DNA from: Scleromitrula shiraiana | Taxonomy: Eukaryota > Ascomycota > Leotiomycetes > Helotiales > Sclerotiniaceae | Assembly: GCA_028455995.1 (NCBI GenBank) | Contig: JABELC010000001.1 | Span: forward strand, 2,096,501-2,160,500 | Direction of reading: 5' to 3' | DNA: 64,000 bases | In this document: piece after piece, positions 47,312-57,630 of the stretch | Position numbering within the stretch: position 1 is the first letter of the stretch | How the letters are laid out: each line of letters opens with the position of its first letter | Program-made: the position numbers and the translations under genes | The notes under the pieces: generated by a model | Told to the model about the DNA's origin: nothing | The model's database searches: none | Seen by the model: only the letters and a program-made list of their open reading frames with translations

Positions 47312-47888
47312 ATACCATACTGTAGCATATACGGAACGGAGTGCAGTCCGCTCCACAAGATGCAGATACGATACGAGATAGCGCTGTAGTACGATACGAA
47401 GAACTATAGAAGGGAATAGAACCCCTATCCTACCCTACCCACACCTACAAAATACGATGTAGACATATCGTATTGAGCACGAGAATCCAGCATCTGAAAA
47501 CATAAGATCTTACAACCTCGCATGCATTACGTAAGTAAGTAAGTAAGTAAGTATCCAGATTCAGAGATCCTAGATCAGGTCCGACCCCGACTGTCAATAT
47601 CAACGGAGTTTTTATCCTCTTCCTTCTTTTATTTTGAAGCGTTGGTATCTTCACACGTACAGCTGGTTGATTGTTCAACGAATACTACATAATACCAAAG
47701 TTGACTCAATCAAAATGAATTGGTCGATATGATATGATATGATCTGACCTGATCTGATTTGGAGAAAACACTGAACGGTGGAAAGGCAGGGGAAAAGAGA
47801 AGGCTATGCAAGGTATACCGGAACTAAGTAGAGCAATATCGCTCGTATAGCATCGTACTTTCTTGAGTCTTTGACTCTGTATGCCTTC

Positions 47889-47965
47889 ATCTCCGTCTCC
47901 GTCTCCATCTCCATCTCCATATTCATATTCATATTCATATTCATATTCATCTTCATCTTCATCGC
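47889..47965. repeat. Compound hexamer repeat, CTCCGT/CTCCAT then ATTCAT
   Basis: A run of CTCC-based hexamers changes to ATTCAT hexamers and then CTTCAT, showing stepwise motif conversion. Confidence 0.9.
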
Positions 47966-48339
47966 CATTCCCCCTCTTTCCCCCACTCCTTCCTCCTCCC
48001 CTATGATCTCACCTTTCCCCCCCACCATTAATACAATGACATAAACACGCACTCTGCAACCCTAGTCTACCCTGTTTACCTACCCCAGTCTACCCGCCCG
48101 TAGGGGTCTTAGATATCTATATCTTAAATCTCACCGACCCCCGTACCATATAATTTAAAGTTTTCTCCCTCTCCCACTCCCACTCCCCTCCACTTAGCAT
48201 CTAGGTGACATAATGGAATACATACATACATGCATACATGCAAGCCTACTGCAGGGAAAAGTTCAACCTTACCAACTACCTACAATCAACCACCTATGTA
48301 CTCCACTATAATTGCGCTCTCCCTACAATACAACGATCT

Positions 48340-48374
48340 CCAATCCCAATCCCAATCCCAATCCCAATCCCAAT
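48340..48374. repeat. (CCAATC)n hexamer repeat
   Basis: About six exact copies of CCAATC. It resembles but is not the fungal telomere repeat (CCCTAA). Confidence 0.93.
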
Positions 48375-48533
48375 AGATAGCACGTACCAGCCATCCACAC
48401 ACACGAACCACCATAGTTCTCCATAACAATAGAAACAATAGAAACAATAGAAACTAAGATCTATCCCACCTCGTCCTGCCCAGCGCCATCTCATATCCAT
48501 GGTGTAAACAATAAATACAACGATGACCAAATA

Positions 48534-48586
48534 TACATACATACATACATACATACAAACATACAAACAAATATATATATATATAT
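48534..48586. repeat. (ATAC)n followed by (AT)n
   Basis: ATAC units with two AAAC variants, then an AT dinucleotide run. Confidence 0.93.
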
Positions 48587-48853
48587 CGCATCCCTACCCC
48601 TCATCAACCCCACCCTCTTCCCTCTCCCGTTTTTCCCTTCTAGTCCGCATCTTATGCATTATCTACCTACTCTCTTCATTCCATTCCACCCCTCCCATAC
48701 CAGTCCTTACTATCCTATACCATACACACTACCTGCTAAATATAAAGAAAAGATCCTTTACTTTACTTTACTTTGCTTTACTTTACTTTGCTTCCCATCC
48801 GCACCCTTCCCTCTCCATTCACTTCTTTCCCCTCCTCATCTGAAATTCATCTT

Positions 48854-48899
48854 ATCCCATCCCATCCCATCCCATCCCATCCCATCCCAATCCAACCCA
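48854..48899. repeat. (ATCCC)n pentamer repeat
   Basis: Nine ATCCC units; the last ones change to ATCCA. Confidence 0.94.
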
Positions 48900-49007
48900 A
48901 CCTCCACTACAGCCCGCTCTAAATTAAAGTTAAAATGAAAATGAAAATGAGAATGAAAATTAAAATTCCTAATATCAAATCATACATTGTTGAGTAATAA
49001 CATATTT

Positions 49008-49060
49008 CTCTCATCTCATCTCATCTCATCTCATCTCATCTCATCTCATCTCATCTCATT
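49008..49060. repeat. (TCTCA)n pentamer repeat
   Basis: About ten uninterrupted TCTCA units. Confidence 0.95.
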
Positions 49061-49256
49061 AATTCAGAGTATAAACATCATTTCACTTCACTTCATATCA
49101 CATCACATCACATTATATAAACCCATACATCCATCAATTAACAATTAACAAATCATCGATTGATTTATCATCTACTTCCTCCCTTCTTCACTCCCTCTCT
49201 CTCATCTCTCATCTCTCTCTCATCTCTAACACTTCGCCCCTCTCCATTTCTCTCAC

Positions 49257-49308
49257 ATCTCCCCTCACACCTCCCCTCACACCTCCCCTCACACCTCCCC
49301 TCACACCC
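49257..49308. repeat. 12-bp tandem repeat CACACCTCCCCT
   Basis: Four copies in tandem, running into a C-rich end. Confidence 0.92.
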
Positions 49309-50037
49309 CACCCCCCACCATCTATCTAAAAACTTTTAAAAAAAGAAGTTTTTTTTTAAAAAAGTGACGAAGAAAAAGAAGAAGAAGAAAAAAAAAAGAA
49401 GAAAAAAAGATATGCTCCATGATAGATTAGATACTCTACTCACGATCCGATACCTAAAGCTTTACCATAGTAACCCCCTATCCGCCTTGGTAATGCTGCC
49501 TGCATACATGCCATGCACTTAAATAAGAAAACGAACAAGGAAGACAGCAGAACACCCTATTCTCCAAGCATAATAATCCCATTTCATTCCGTTCCGTTCC
49601 ATTTCATTTCATTTCATTTCATTTCATCCTGTCCTATCATGACCCATCATATCACATTCATTTCATTTCATATCATATCATATCATTTGATTTCCTTTCC
49701 CGATTCCTTTCCCGTTCTATTCCATTTCAATTTCCATTTCCATTTCCGTCCATTCCTCATCCCGTCATCATCATGATCATCATAACCATCATGCATCCGC
49801 CATTACCTAGCAGCTATCCCATCCCTATTAATCAAGCTAGCGCCATGTGTCGTGAGGGAGGGAAAACAAAGAGATCTCATCGCGCGAGATGGTAAGAAAT
49901 GGAATCGTAATAGCCGAATTCATCTGCTCTTTTTGAGAAATCCAAAGATTTGACAGATTGTGTAAAAAGCATCCTGATTGCACCCCAAACAGCGGGAAGG
50001 AAAAGTGATAATCTGACATTATGCTGTAATATAACTT

Positions 50038-53000
50038 CTAATGTCGAGGCAACGCGGGATTCTTATCGTTATGTCGTTCGGGCTCTTCTCCTCGAATGAG
50101 ATCAATACTCTTCCCTCTAGGTGCTAGAGCCGAAGAACTAATATTCGTAGGCCGATCTGCTGAAGGACTCTTATTTCGTTCGCGTTCGGCATCCTTCTCC
50201 CTGCTTTCCTCCCGTTTCTCACGCATCTTGTTTTTGATCCATTCGAAAGGACCTTTTTTATCTTCATGGACTACAGATCCGCTTTCGTTGCTGGAGAATG
50301 GATGAGCGTTTGGGAGTCCAGAATCGGGCCCTAAAGGTACAGTATCTCCAGAAAAGCTCTTCCTCGGTCTACTCGAGCTCCCTACGGAGCTAGAGCTAGC
50401 TCCGGCCCCACTATCTGATCCTCCCTTTTGTGGACTCAATGTAGCTCCAAGTGTAGCCAAATCATCCTTTCGCCGCGAGCGACGCCATCTAGAACACTTT
50501 TCCTTTGCTTCGGTAAGTTCGGGGTCCTCAGCATGGTCAAGATCAGATGCATCATTGAAAGATGAGCGAGATCTCAATGACGAAACGGGTGATGACACCG
50601 GCTTTAGTGTTCTATCGGATGGAAGATGTGGATCTTCTGGTCGCATTTGGGTGAATTGGGGCTGTTGCTCAGCACGTGGAGTTTCTGTTGCAGGAGGTGT
50701 AGCTTGTGTATTAGATAAGATTGGGTTCAATGTTGACAGATTTTCCAGGTAAGGATGATCATTGACGTCATGGCCGATACGCGATGCGTGAAGGCCTGGT
50801 GAGGCTGATGACGAACGAGCGTTTAGCGAATTTGATGAGCTTTGAGCACTAGGATTTGAACTCCCCGGAATGCGCTTCTTTCTTAACTTATTAGGCTGCC
50901 GCCTTTCACTACCTTCAGTGGGCGATCGCTGGAAAAGATTTGAGACGATTCTAGATGGAGTAGACACTTCTGGGGGTCGTTCGTTTGACTCAGGAATCAA
51001 CCTTTCTTGGCTAGTAACAGTGATTGCTGAATTAGTTAAACTTGATCCAGCGGTATCGATTGCCAATCCTGGAGATGATGGAGACAGATGACTTGGAGAA
51101 GGTGGGATTCCGGGTTGAAGACCTCGGGGTACTGTAGAACGATTGTTTAAGCCTATAGGAGTTGGTGAAGGCGGGCCTGAATTCTTGCTCATTCGAGTCG
51201 AAGATATCCCTGGAGATTTCTTAGAAGGTACAGTATTGCTGCGGTGAACACCGCCACTCGATTGTTGGGTGAGTGTGACTCCATAGGCCGGGCTAGCTGG
51301 ACTTGGGGCACCATTAGATTGACGTGAATGCCGCGATGAGACAGACACATTGCGTCGAATACCACCATATCTACGCACACTCTCAGCCCCAGCACTAGCA
51401 TTCGAGGAGGATCTTCCAATATTCTTCGATCTGGCTGGTGTTGTAGGGGTACCTGGTGGAGGAGTACCACCATTTTGAACTTCGTGTACTGTTTGCTCAT
51501 CCGCAGCTGTACCTCTCATACCAATTAAGAAATGGTCCTGGTTTTCAATTAAGAAAATCAAAACATCTTGACTAAGGCGATACTCTGCTGGTGCCATATC
51601 ATGCTCGGGATGTGAAAGCATGCCAGGCTGGAAAATGGCAGCAAGATTAACAGCTGTCATTCGATTATAGTCCGATTTTGAAGCGAAGACAGCCAATAGA
51701 TCGAGAATGTATAGCAGTAACTGGCGATTCAATGGGGGCAATTCTGTAATAAGTTGTTGATAAGTAATAACGGCCTGGTTGACATCGAAATTGTCAGAAA
51801 ATTGTGGACCGCCTTCACTATCTCCAACAGCTGCCATTGTATGACCCCTTAAAGGTTCTCTAAATCTCGCATATAAATCAAGCGGAACAATCGGTTCTGG
51901 TAATAAATTAAGATATCGTCGCAATACATTTGCCGCATCGTGAACAGTGTAGCCAGCCCAATCGAGACCCTTCCCATAACGATCCGGAGAGTCGAAAATA
52001 GTTTTTAATTCTTTGATTCTCTTTTCAGAACCACTTAGGCGGAAGATTCCCTCAACATCGGTTGCTATTTAATTCGACAAGTTAGCAAAATCAAGAAGCA
52101 ATCACCATTAGATGTGAATTTTACCTTTTTCTTTCAAATACACCCCACACTTTGCAACAACTATTGGCACATAGCCATAAATATAACTCTTCCCTTCCGC
52201 ATCGACAAGGGAAATAGCGACGTTTGCATATGCAATACTCTGGCGAAGGGGGACGCCAAATATACCAGTCGGTTGGGTTTCTGGAAAAATGATATGTTAG
52301 TTTTGGGTTAAAATCAATTTCAGTGGTAGGAATTGCAATCTGATTATGCAATAAAAGCAAAATTTCTATAGGCAAGTATGTCTTGCGAAAACTTCTACAT
52401 CGTGTCTTCTAATACGCTTTTCATGACAGTTATAGATGAGAGTTTTTGGGAGCTGCTTAGCTGCCATGTCCTTGGATTTATTTGGCCAAAAGAGCTTCTC
52501 GCTTGTGTCTCAATCTACCGCTTGAGTGGACAGTTACACAAGCATGCGCTTCTTCGCACTTGAGCACGTTGGGATGGGGATTATCCAAGACAATGCTATA
52601 TCTTCCGATCACTATACCGGAGGGCGATGGGCAAACTATCCTGTCAGGTATATGTTCGCGCAAAACCTGCACTCCACAGTTGCTGAGGCATGGGATCCTG
52701 TCCCCGCTGGCATGTCGTTTGTGATACACTACCGTCCATTGAAAGCTCGCTGAACAGTGCAAATATACCCCGCGGTAGACAAGATACCCCAAGCTCTTGG
52801 ACAATAGAGAACCCGAATCCTCACTCTTCTCCCGGATATCTGAAAAAACGAAATACATCAATGTGGGGTTCTTTACCGGTAGCTGGTTCATGATTCCTTG
52901 CTGGGGGTCTAAACCCTTTCCACCAGTTCTTCAAACTCTGCTTGGTTGGGGGCGACGTTGCTTGCGCGACAGGTACGGGAGCTGGGTGAGGGTTTGCGAA

Positions 53001-53042
53001 AGCTTGATGTGCAGTCGAGGAGGCGGGGTGATCGGACAACAT
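50038..53042 (-). CDS. RhoGAP domain protein (Rga/Sac7-type GTPase-activating protein)
   Basis: Exons 53042-52877, 52280-52125 and 52064-50038 give 782 aa. It accelerates GTP hydrolysis by a Rho-family GTPase and so switches off signalling to actin and wall synthesis. The first exon ends in KNWWKGFRPPARNHEPAT, the conserved head of fungal Sac7/Bag7-like proteins. The RhoGAP domain runs from about FGVPLRQSIAYANVAI (64) to about 255. EGIFRLSG supplies the arginine finger (Arg116), and VAKCGVYLKEKATDVEG, GYTVHDAANVLRRYLNLLPE and MTAVNLAAIFQP are its other signatures. The remaining 500 residues are disordered, Ser/Pro-rich, with a basic acidic-mixed C-terminus (KNKMREKREESREKDAERER). The first intron is unusually long for this window (596 bp, 52281-52876). 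The second is 60 bp. All active-site elements are present. Confidence 0.95.
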
Positions 53043-53269
53043 CTTGAAATTGATCGACGAAATCTGCTAATCGCTGAGATTATGATTATATGATACTCCG
53101 AGCGATAAGAAGCTGTCGCAAAGGACCAGAAGGCCCGGACGATTCGGTAGAATATCACAGCAGGCAGCAAATTCTCGGTTTTGTATTGTTCCAAATTGTA
53201 TTATGTCATGTATGTGAAAGAATGAAGCTTGACTGAGAATCTGTGGAGTAGAATATTTTTTCGTCGGAT

Positions 53270-53292
53270 CGTTCGTTCGTTCGTTCGTTCGA
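53270..53292. repeat. (TTCG)n microsatellite
   Basis: Five to six TTCG units about 230 bp upstream of the RhoGAP start. Confidence 0.93.
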
Positions 53293-54148
53293 GAATTAGG
53301 ATTGCACGCGGCAGTAAGGATTTGTATCTTCGAGGTGGGTACGATCGTGAGTCGTGGTGGAGATTCTTCCGTGGTTGAGAGGAGGGGGGGTTATACTGCT
53401 ATACGACCAAATTCGAATGAAGCAAGCGCAGTAATAATAAGTTATTCGTAAAAGTAATCACAGATATGCGAAAGCAAATAGAAGGCAAGTTTGAAAAACT
53501 GAGAGGATTATTCGAAAAAGAAAAGAAGCAAAAGAGTTGTGTTGTTTTATTTTCGGAATGTTCCAAGGTTTATTATTGTAAGGCAAAATTAAATTGATGG
53601 TTGATGGTTGATGGTTGATGGTTGGTGGTTGGTTGATAGTTGATAGAAAACTGATAGAAAACTGATCTCTGGAAAGTTGGGGGAGCTGGGAAAGGGTTCC
53701 AACTCTAGTCAGGTAGTCAGTCAATCAACCAGTTTTGGTAGATAGTTGCAATAGGATAATAATAATAAATATTCAGAATGGAATTGAACAACTTGGAAGT
53801 GATTGAGAAGAAGTTTGAGAGTTTGGGAGTTTGGGAGTTTGAGAATTTGAGAATTTGAGAGTAGTGAGTGGCCCAAGGTCCAGGTGGTGGTGTTCTCATG
53901 GATTATTCATGTATAGAAGAAAATGAATCAAATGATAGGGTAAATAGAGCTAAGCTAGTTCATAATTGTATTAATAAAAGTCCGCAATTGTAATAAACCT
54001 TTTTTTTTTAAACGAAAATATACTAGTAATAGTAGTAAGTGGGGGATTTTTATTTAAGAGAAGAAACTTGAGACTTGAGACTTGAGACTTGAGACGAGAG
54101 ACGAGAGACTTGAGATTGAAATCGAGACTGACTGACTGAGCACTGTGA

Positions 54149-54237
54149 GAGTAAGAGTAAGAGTGAGAGTGAGAGTGAGAGTGAGAGTAAGAGTGAGAGT
54201 GAGAGTAAGAGTAAGAGTGAGAGTGAGAGTAAGAGTA
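54149..54237. repeat. (GAGAGT/AAGAGT)n hexamer repeat
   Basis: About 15 hexamer units alternating GAGAGT and AAGAGT. Confidence 0.93.
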
Positions 54238-54378
54238 ATTGGAAAGGAATGAGAATTGATTCATGGTACAGAAACAGACTTATTCAAGTTGTATGGTGGT
54301 TACAGATGGTCACAACTAAAGAGGATTTTAATTCAAAACTTCTTGTCCTGCTGATCATTCCTATTAATTAGTGTAATG

Positions 54379-54379
<1 letters not shown>

Positions 54380-54419
<40 letters not shown>

Positions 54420-54456
54420 TATATTTATATTTATATTTATATTTATATTTATATAT
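54380..54456. repeat. (AT)n then (TTTATA)n
   Basis: About 18 AT units followed directly by five to six TTTATA hexamers. Confidence 0.95.
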
Positions 54457-56346
54457 ACAAAAGCATAGCCAGGTATATATCTAGAGGTAGATGTCAATAT
54501 TATGTATTTGCAGTAGAAAGCTTCAACTATTCTTGTTACTGAATCTTGGAAGATTCTGCTAATTATTACTACCTCATATAGTATCCATCTCCAGGACATA
54601 CCTACTAGTATGTATACTATGTATACGTAGCTGCTCTCCATGGCTCTACTTCCAACTGAGAAAATAATCATCATCATTGTTGATTGTTTATTGATTGTTT
54701 ATTTACTTGACCATGTTTTCCCTCTCGTTCCATGATTTCCATATTATAACCACATGCACATATATATGATCGACCTCTTCTTCACAACAATGCAATGGAT
54801 AGGCGAAAGAGATCTGGACTTTTGGTTCGGGGGCCCTGGAACGGTCTGTGATTCTATAATTAGTATGATATTCACCCACACGAGCCCATAGATACGCCGA
54901 TGTGGGATATGGGTACTTAAGATATACCTAGATAAGTCATTTCTATATCTATATATACTTTTATTTAACACCTATAGAGAGAGGCTTAGAGAGAGGGGCT
55001 GGTAAGATGAGTTGGCAAGAGAGAAAAAAATCAGATGAAAATTTGACTCAATAACAACAACTAGAGGATAAGTTCAAACCACCTGATCAGCGAGCAAAAC
55101 AAGTGAGTCTTTTAAAACTATCGTTGTTACTTATTTATTTGTTTGTTTATTTATTTATTTATTCATCTATTCATCCATCCATCCATTCATTCATTCATTC
55201 ATAAGATCTCTGGATCTATGTACAATCTCCAGCTGTACGCACAGCAATACTCTTTACAGCAGTGCCTGAGGAGAGAGAGCAGAGTACAGCCCTGGAGGTT
55301 CAAGCGCGGAATAAGAAAAAAATATCCACGAATATCTCCTTAACCAACCATCAATTGGACCATCTTTATCAATTCCAGATCTTCACAGTAACACTACTCC
55401 AGACTCACTCAAACAATACCAATGATTTTGCAAACCTGCAACAAAACTATCACGGACCGACATATTGCTACACATGCACACGATTCACGAGGGATTAGGG
55501 TTCCGGGCAATATTTGATCATCGATACGGTAGTTCTGGTTCAACTGTAGCACGGTCACTGTCGGAAATTTTTATCAAATCGTTGACATAGCAACTGAATC
55601 TGAATCCACTGGCATCAATCGAGAGAGTATTTCGATTCGAGCCTACCAGTGATATGGGCGGAAATTTTTGATTTCATGCATGAATCTTTTTTTTTGTTCA
55701 ATTTTAAAAGCCCAGCTTTTTTTTGGTTCTCTACCCAAGGGAATGACAATTGCAATGGACAATACGAAGTATAAGATTACAATTCTTTACTAATACATTT
55801 TTAGTCTATTTACTTACTCTCTCCTTCCTTCACCCCTGACAACCTTCGTCGTACCAATTTTCGGCTGTTGCTGAGCTGGATAATGCTGAGTAGCATTAGG
55901 AACCTCATAAATTGAACGTTTATGAACGTGATATAAAGATTAAAAACATATTTCTTGTGCAGCACTGACAGATGGGTTTGATATGAAGATCAAGTAGTTC
56001 TTGTTTCATTTTCGATAACAAGTTATATCGCAAGTGTGATGGAGGGAGCTTTCTGAAATTGTCTTTCTAAGTTTTATGGAGGTCAATATGAGGCAATCTT
56101 ACTACCGAAGAACTATTCTAATCTCTAATATTTCGATTTGATCTTTGAATAAATAAAGGTTTAGAATTAAAAAGGACTTCTGTATTCTAACTATAAAATT
56201 AGAGAGTTAACAAGTACTTAGTCGAAAGTGAGAGTAATAGACTTGATGGGGAAGGAAAGAGAACGAGAAAGAGCGGAAATATGGAACTTGTTTTTATGTT
56301 GCGTTCCAGGGTTTGAGCAGAGAAAAAGTAGACTTATAACACGTAC

Positions 56347-57630
56347 CATTCGAGTGTAGATTTGCTGCAGCCATAATTCCTTCCGCCACAAATTTGGACT
56401 CCGCATAGCCAAGTTCAAGCGCACCCGTAAAATCATATGCTGGTATCTCCTCAATCATAGAACTCGACTCCATCACCGCAGAAACAGAACTAACAAAATA
56501 CACTCTCGCTTGTTTTTTACTCCTCAAACTCAGCTCAATCACATTTCTCACGCTCTGGATATATGGAACCTCGAAGGATCGAAGCGATAGGTTGAAATCA
56601 ACCTTCCACGCATTGTGCAGTATGATATCGACATCTTGGAGAAGGATGTCGAAATTCTCGGTTGAGACCAAGTTGGGGTTGGCTGATGCTGACGGCCATG
56701 AAATGTATGTAGCTTTGAGAGACAATCTTTTGGTACTCCTCGGTTGAGAAGGAGATTTTCTTGTCGGTGTTTGGCATTGATGCTACGGTTGAGGCAGTAG
56801 ATATGGGATATTTTTTCGTTTCTTAAGATGACGGATAGGATGGATGTTCCTAACGTGCCTGTTGATCCTGTTATTGCGATGCACATTCCGGAAGTCGATG
56901 GTAAAGGAAGATTGTCTTCGGTTCGCGCTGGTAAATCACTTGTATAGACTTTGATAAGATTTTCCATGTTCATAATTCGCATCTGGTCGTTACTCTTACC
57001 ACTTGGAACTTCATTGGAATTCGGGAACTCGAAGAACACGGTGATCAGCTGATCAATGGTGGGATTCTTATATATCATTTCCGGAGTTATCCATGATGTG
57101 TTAGAAGATTTGGCGTGGTCTGCGATGCCAGATCTCAAAATAGCTACCATCTCGGTAATTTTGAGGGAGTCCAAGCCATGGGAGAATAAGTCGTCGTTAT
57201 CAGCGGCATCACTGGCAGCTGGAAAACAAGAGACGACGATAGTGCGTACGAATCGCAGGACTGCATGGAGCTCAAAAGTGGCTTTGAGCGTTGGGACTTT
57301 ATCTAACAGTGGTGCCTTGGTCTGGCTGTACAAGGCATCAATCTCCTCTGTGAAAATTTGTTCGGTAAGTTTCCTTACTATAGTCCCTTTACCTGCATGA
57401 ATGAATGATTTATCGGCAACGATGACATTGGACCGAAAAATACATCCATGGCCAGGTGCCAGCGCGTTGGCCTCTTCAATACGAGCCTGAGGCCAAATAG
57501 TTTCGACCAAAGCCAGTCTTTCATTGCCTTGAACATGCGGCTTAGGTTCGACGAGAAGACTGGCACGTACTCTTCCATTTCCTATGACCAAAGCGCCTGC
57601 AAGCGGAGTAGCCTGATACCATACTCTGGC
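56347..57630 (-). pseudogene. Decayed fragment of an NRPS-like adenylate-forming reductase
   Basis: Reading leftward on the minus strand, the fragment starts in the last 70 or so residues of an adenylation domain (ALVIGNGRVRASLLVEPKP). A carrier domain follows, with its phosphopantetheine Ser intact (DDLFSHGLDSLKITEM), then a thioester-reductase domain opening with the NADPH loop ITGSTGTLGTS. Near 56714-56722 the frame shifts by one base. Homology continues in the second frame (DVDIILHNAWKVDFNLSL, then the catalytic GYAESK) and stops at a donor-like GTACGT at 56346-56341, with no continuation further left. The main adenylation domain and the C-terminal half of the reductase are absent. Such enzymes reduce a carrier-bound acid to an aldehyde in secondary metabolism or lysine synthesis. 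This copy is truncated at both ends and very probably non-functional, unless the shift is an assembly error. Confidence 0.77.

Larger units (their letters stand above)
44450..50037. repeat. Microsatellite-dense gene-free tract, 5.6 kb
   Basis: No coding frame is supportable. Predicted peptides are translated repeats. At least 15 separate short tandem repeats with units of 1 to 12 bp occur. Examples are G14 at 44863, a GGTAT-type run near 44895-44945, ACTTGGA near 46729-46765, (TTC) at 46404-46450, (CAT) then (CAG) at 47251-47311, GTAA near 47531-47555, and ATTTC near 49600-49627. From about 46.4 kb onward the plus strand is mostly C/T-rich. The tract lies between the 3' end of the RhoGAP gene and the 5' end of the GPI-protein gene. 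Confidence 0.8.
53043..56346. other. Intergenic region, repeat-bearing
   Basis: No supportable gene in 3.3 kb. It holds the RhoGAP promoter and several tandem repeats: TTCG at 53270-53292, GGTTGAT units near 53598-53635, GTTTGGGA units near 53815-53860, hexamers at 54149-54237, AT/TTTATA at 54380-54456, and TTTA/TTCA units near 55133-55202. Confidence 0.6.

Noticed and set aside
48340..48374. CCAATC repeats resembling an internal telomere tract
   Set aside because: The unit is not CCCTAA or TTAGGG, and neighbouring microsatellites show that it is an ordinary hexamer repeat.
37366..49630. Short direct repeats suggestive of a CRISPR array
   Set aside because: All are gapless microsatellites without spacers, and the genome is eukaryotic.
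54333..54677. 114-codon frame rich in Ile/Tyr/Asn
   Set aside because: It is translated from AT and TTTATA repeats.
62..57630. Ligase, SAT4-type protein and NRPS-like fragment as one biosynthetic cluster
   Set aside because: They are separated by tens of kilobases of housekeeping genes and gene-free DNA, and no tailoring enzymes, transporter or cluster regulator are present.
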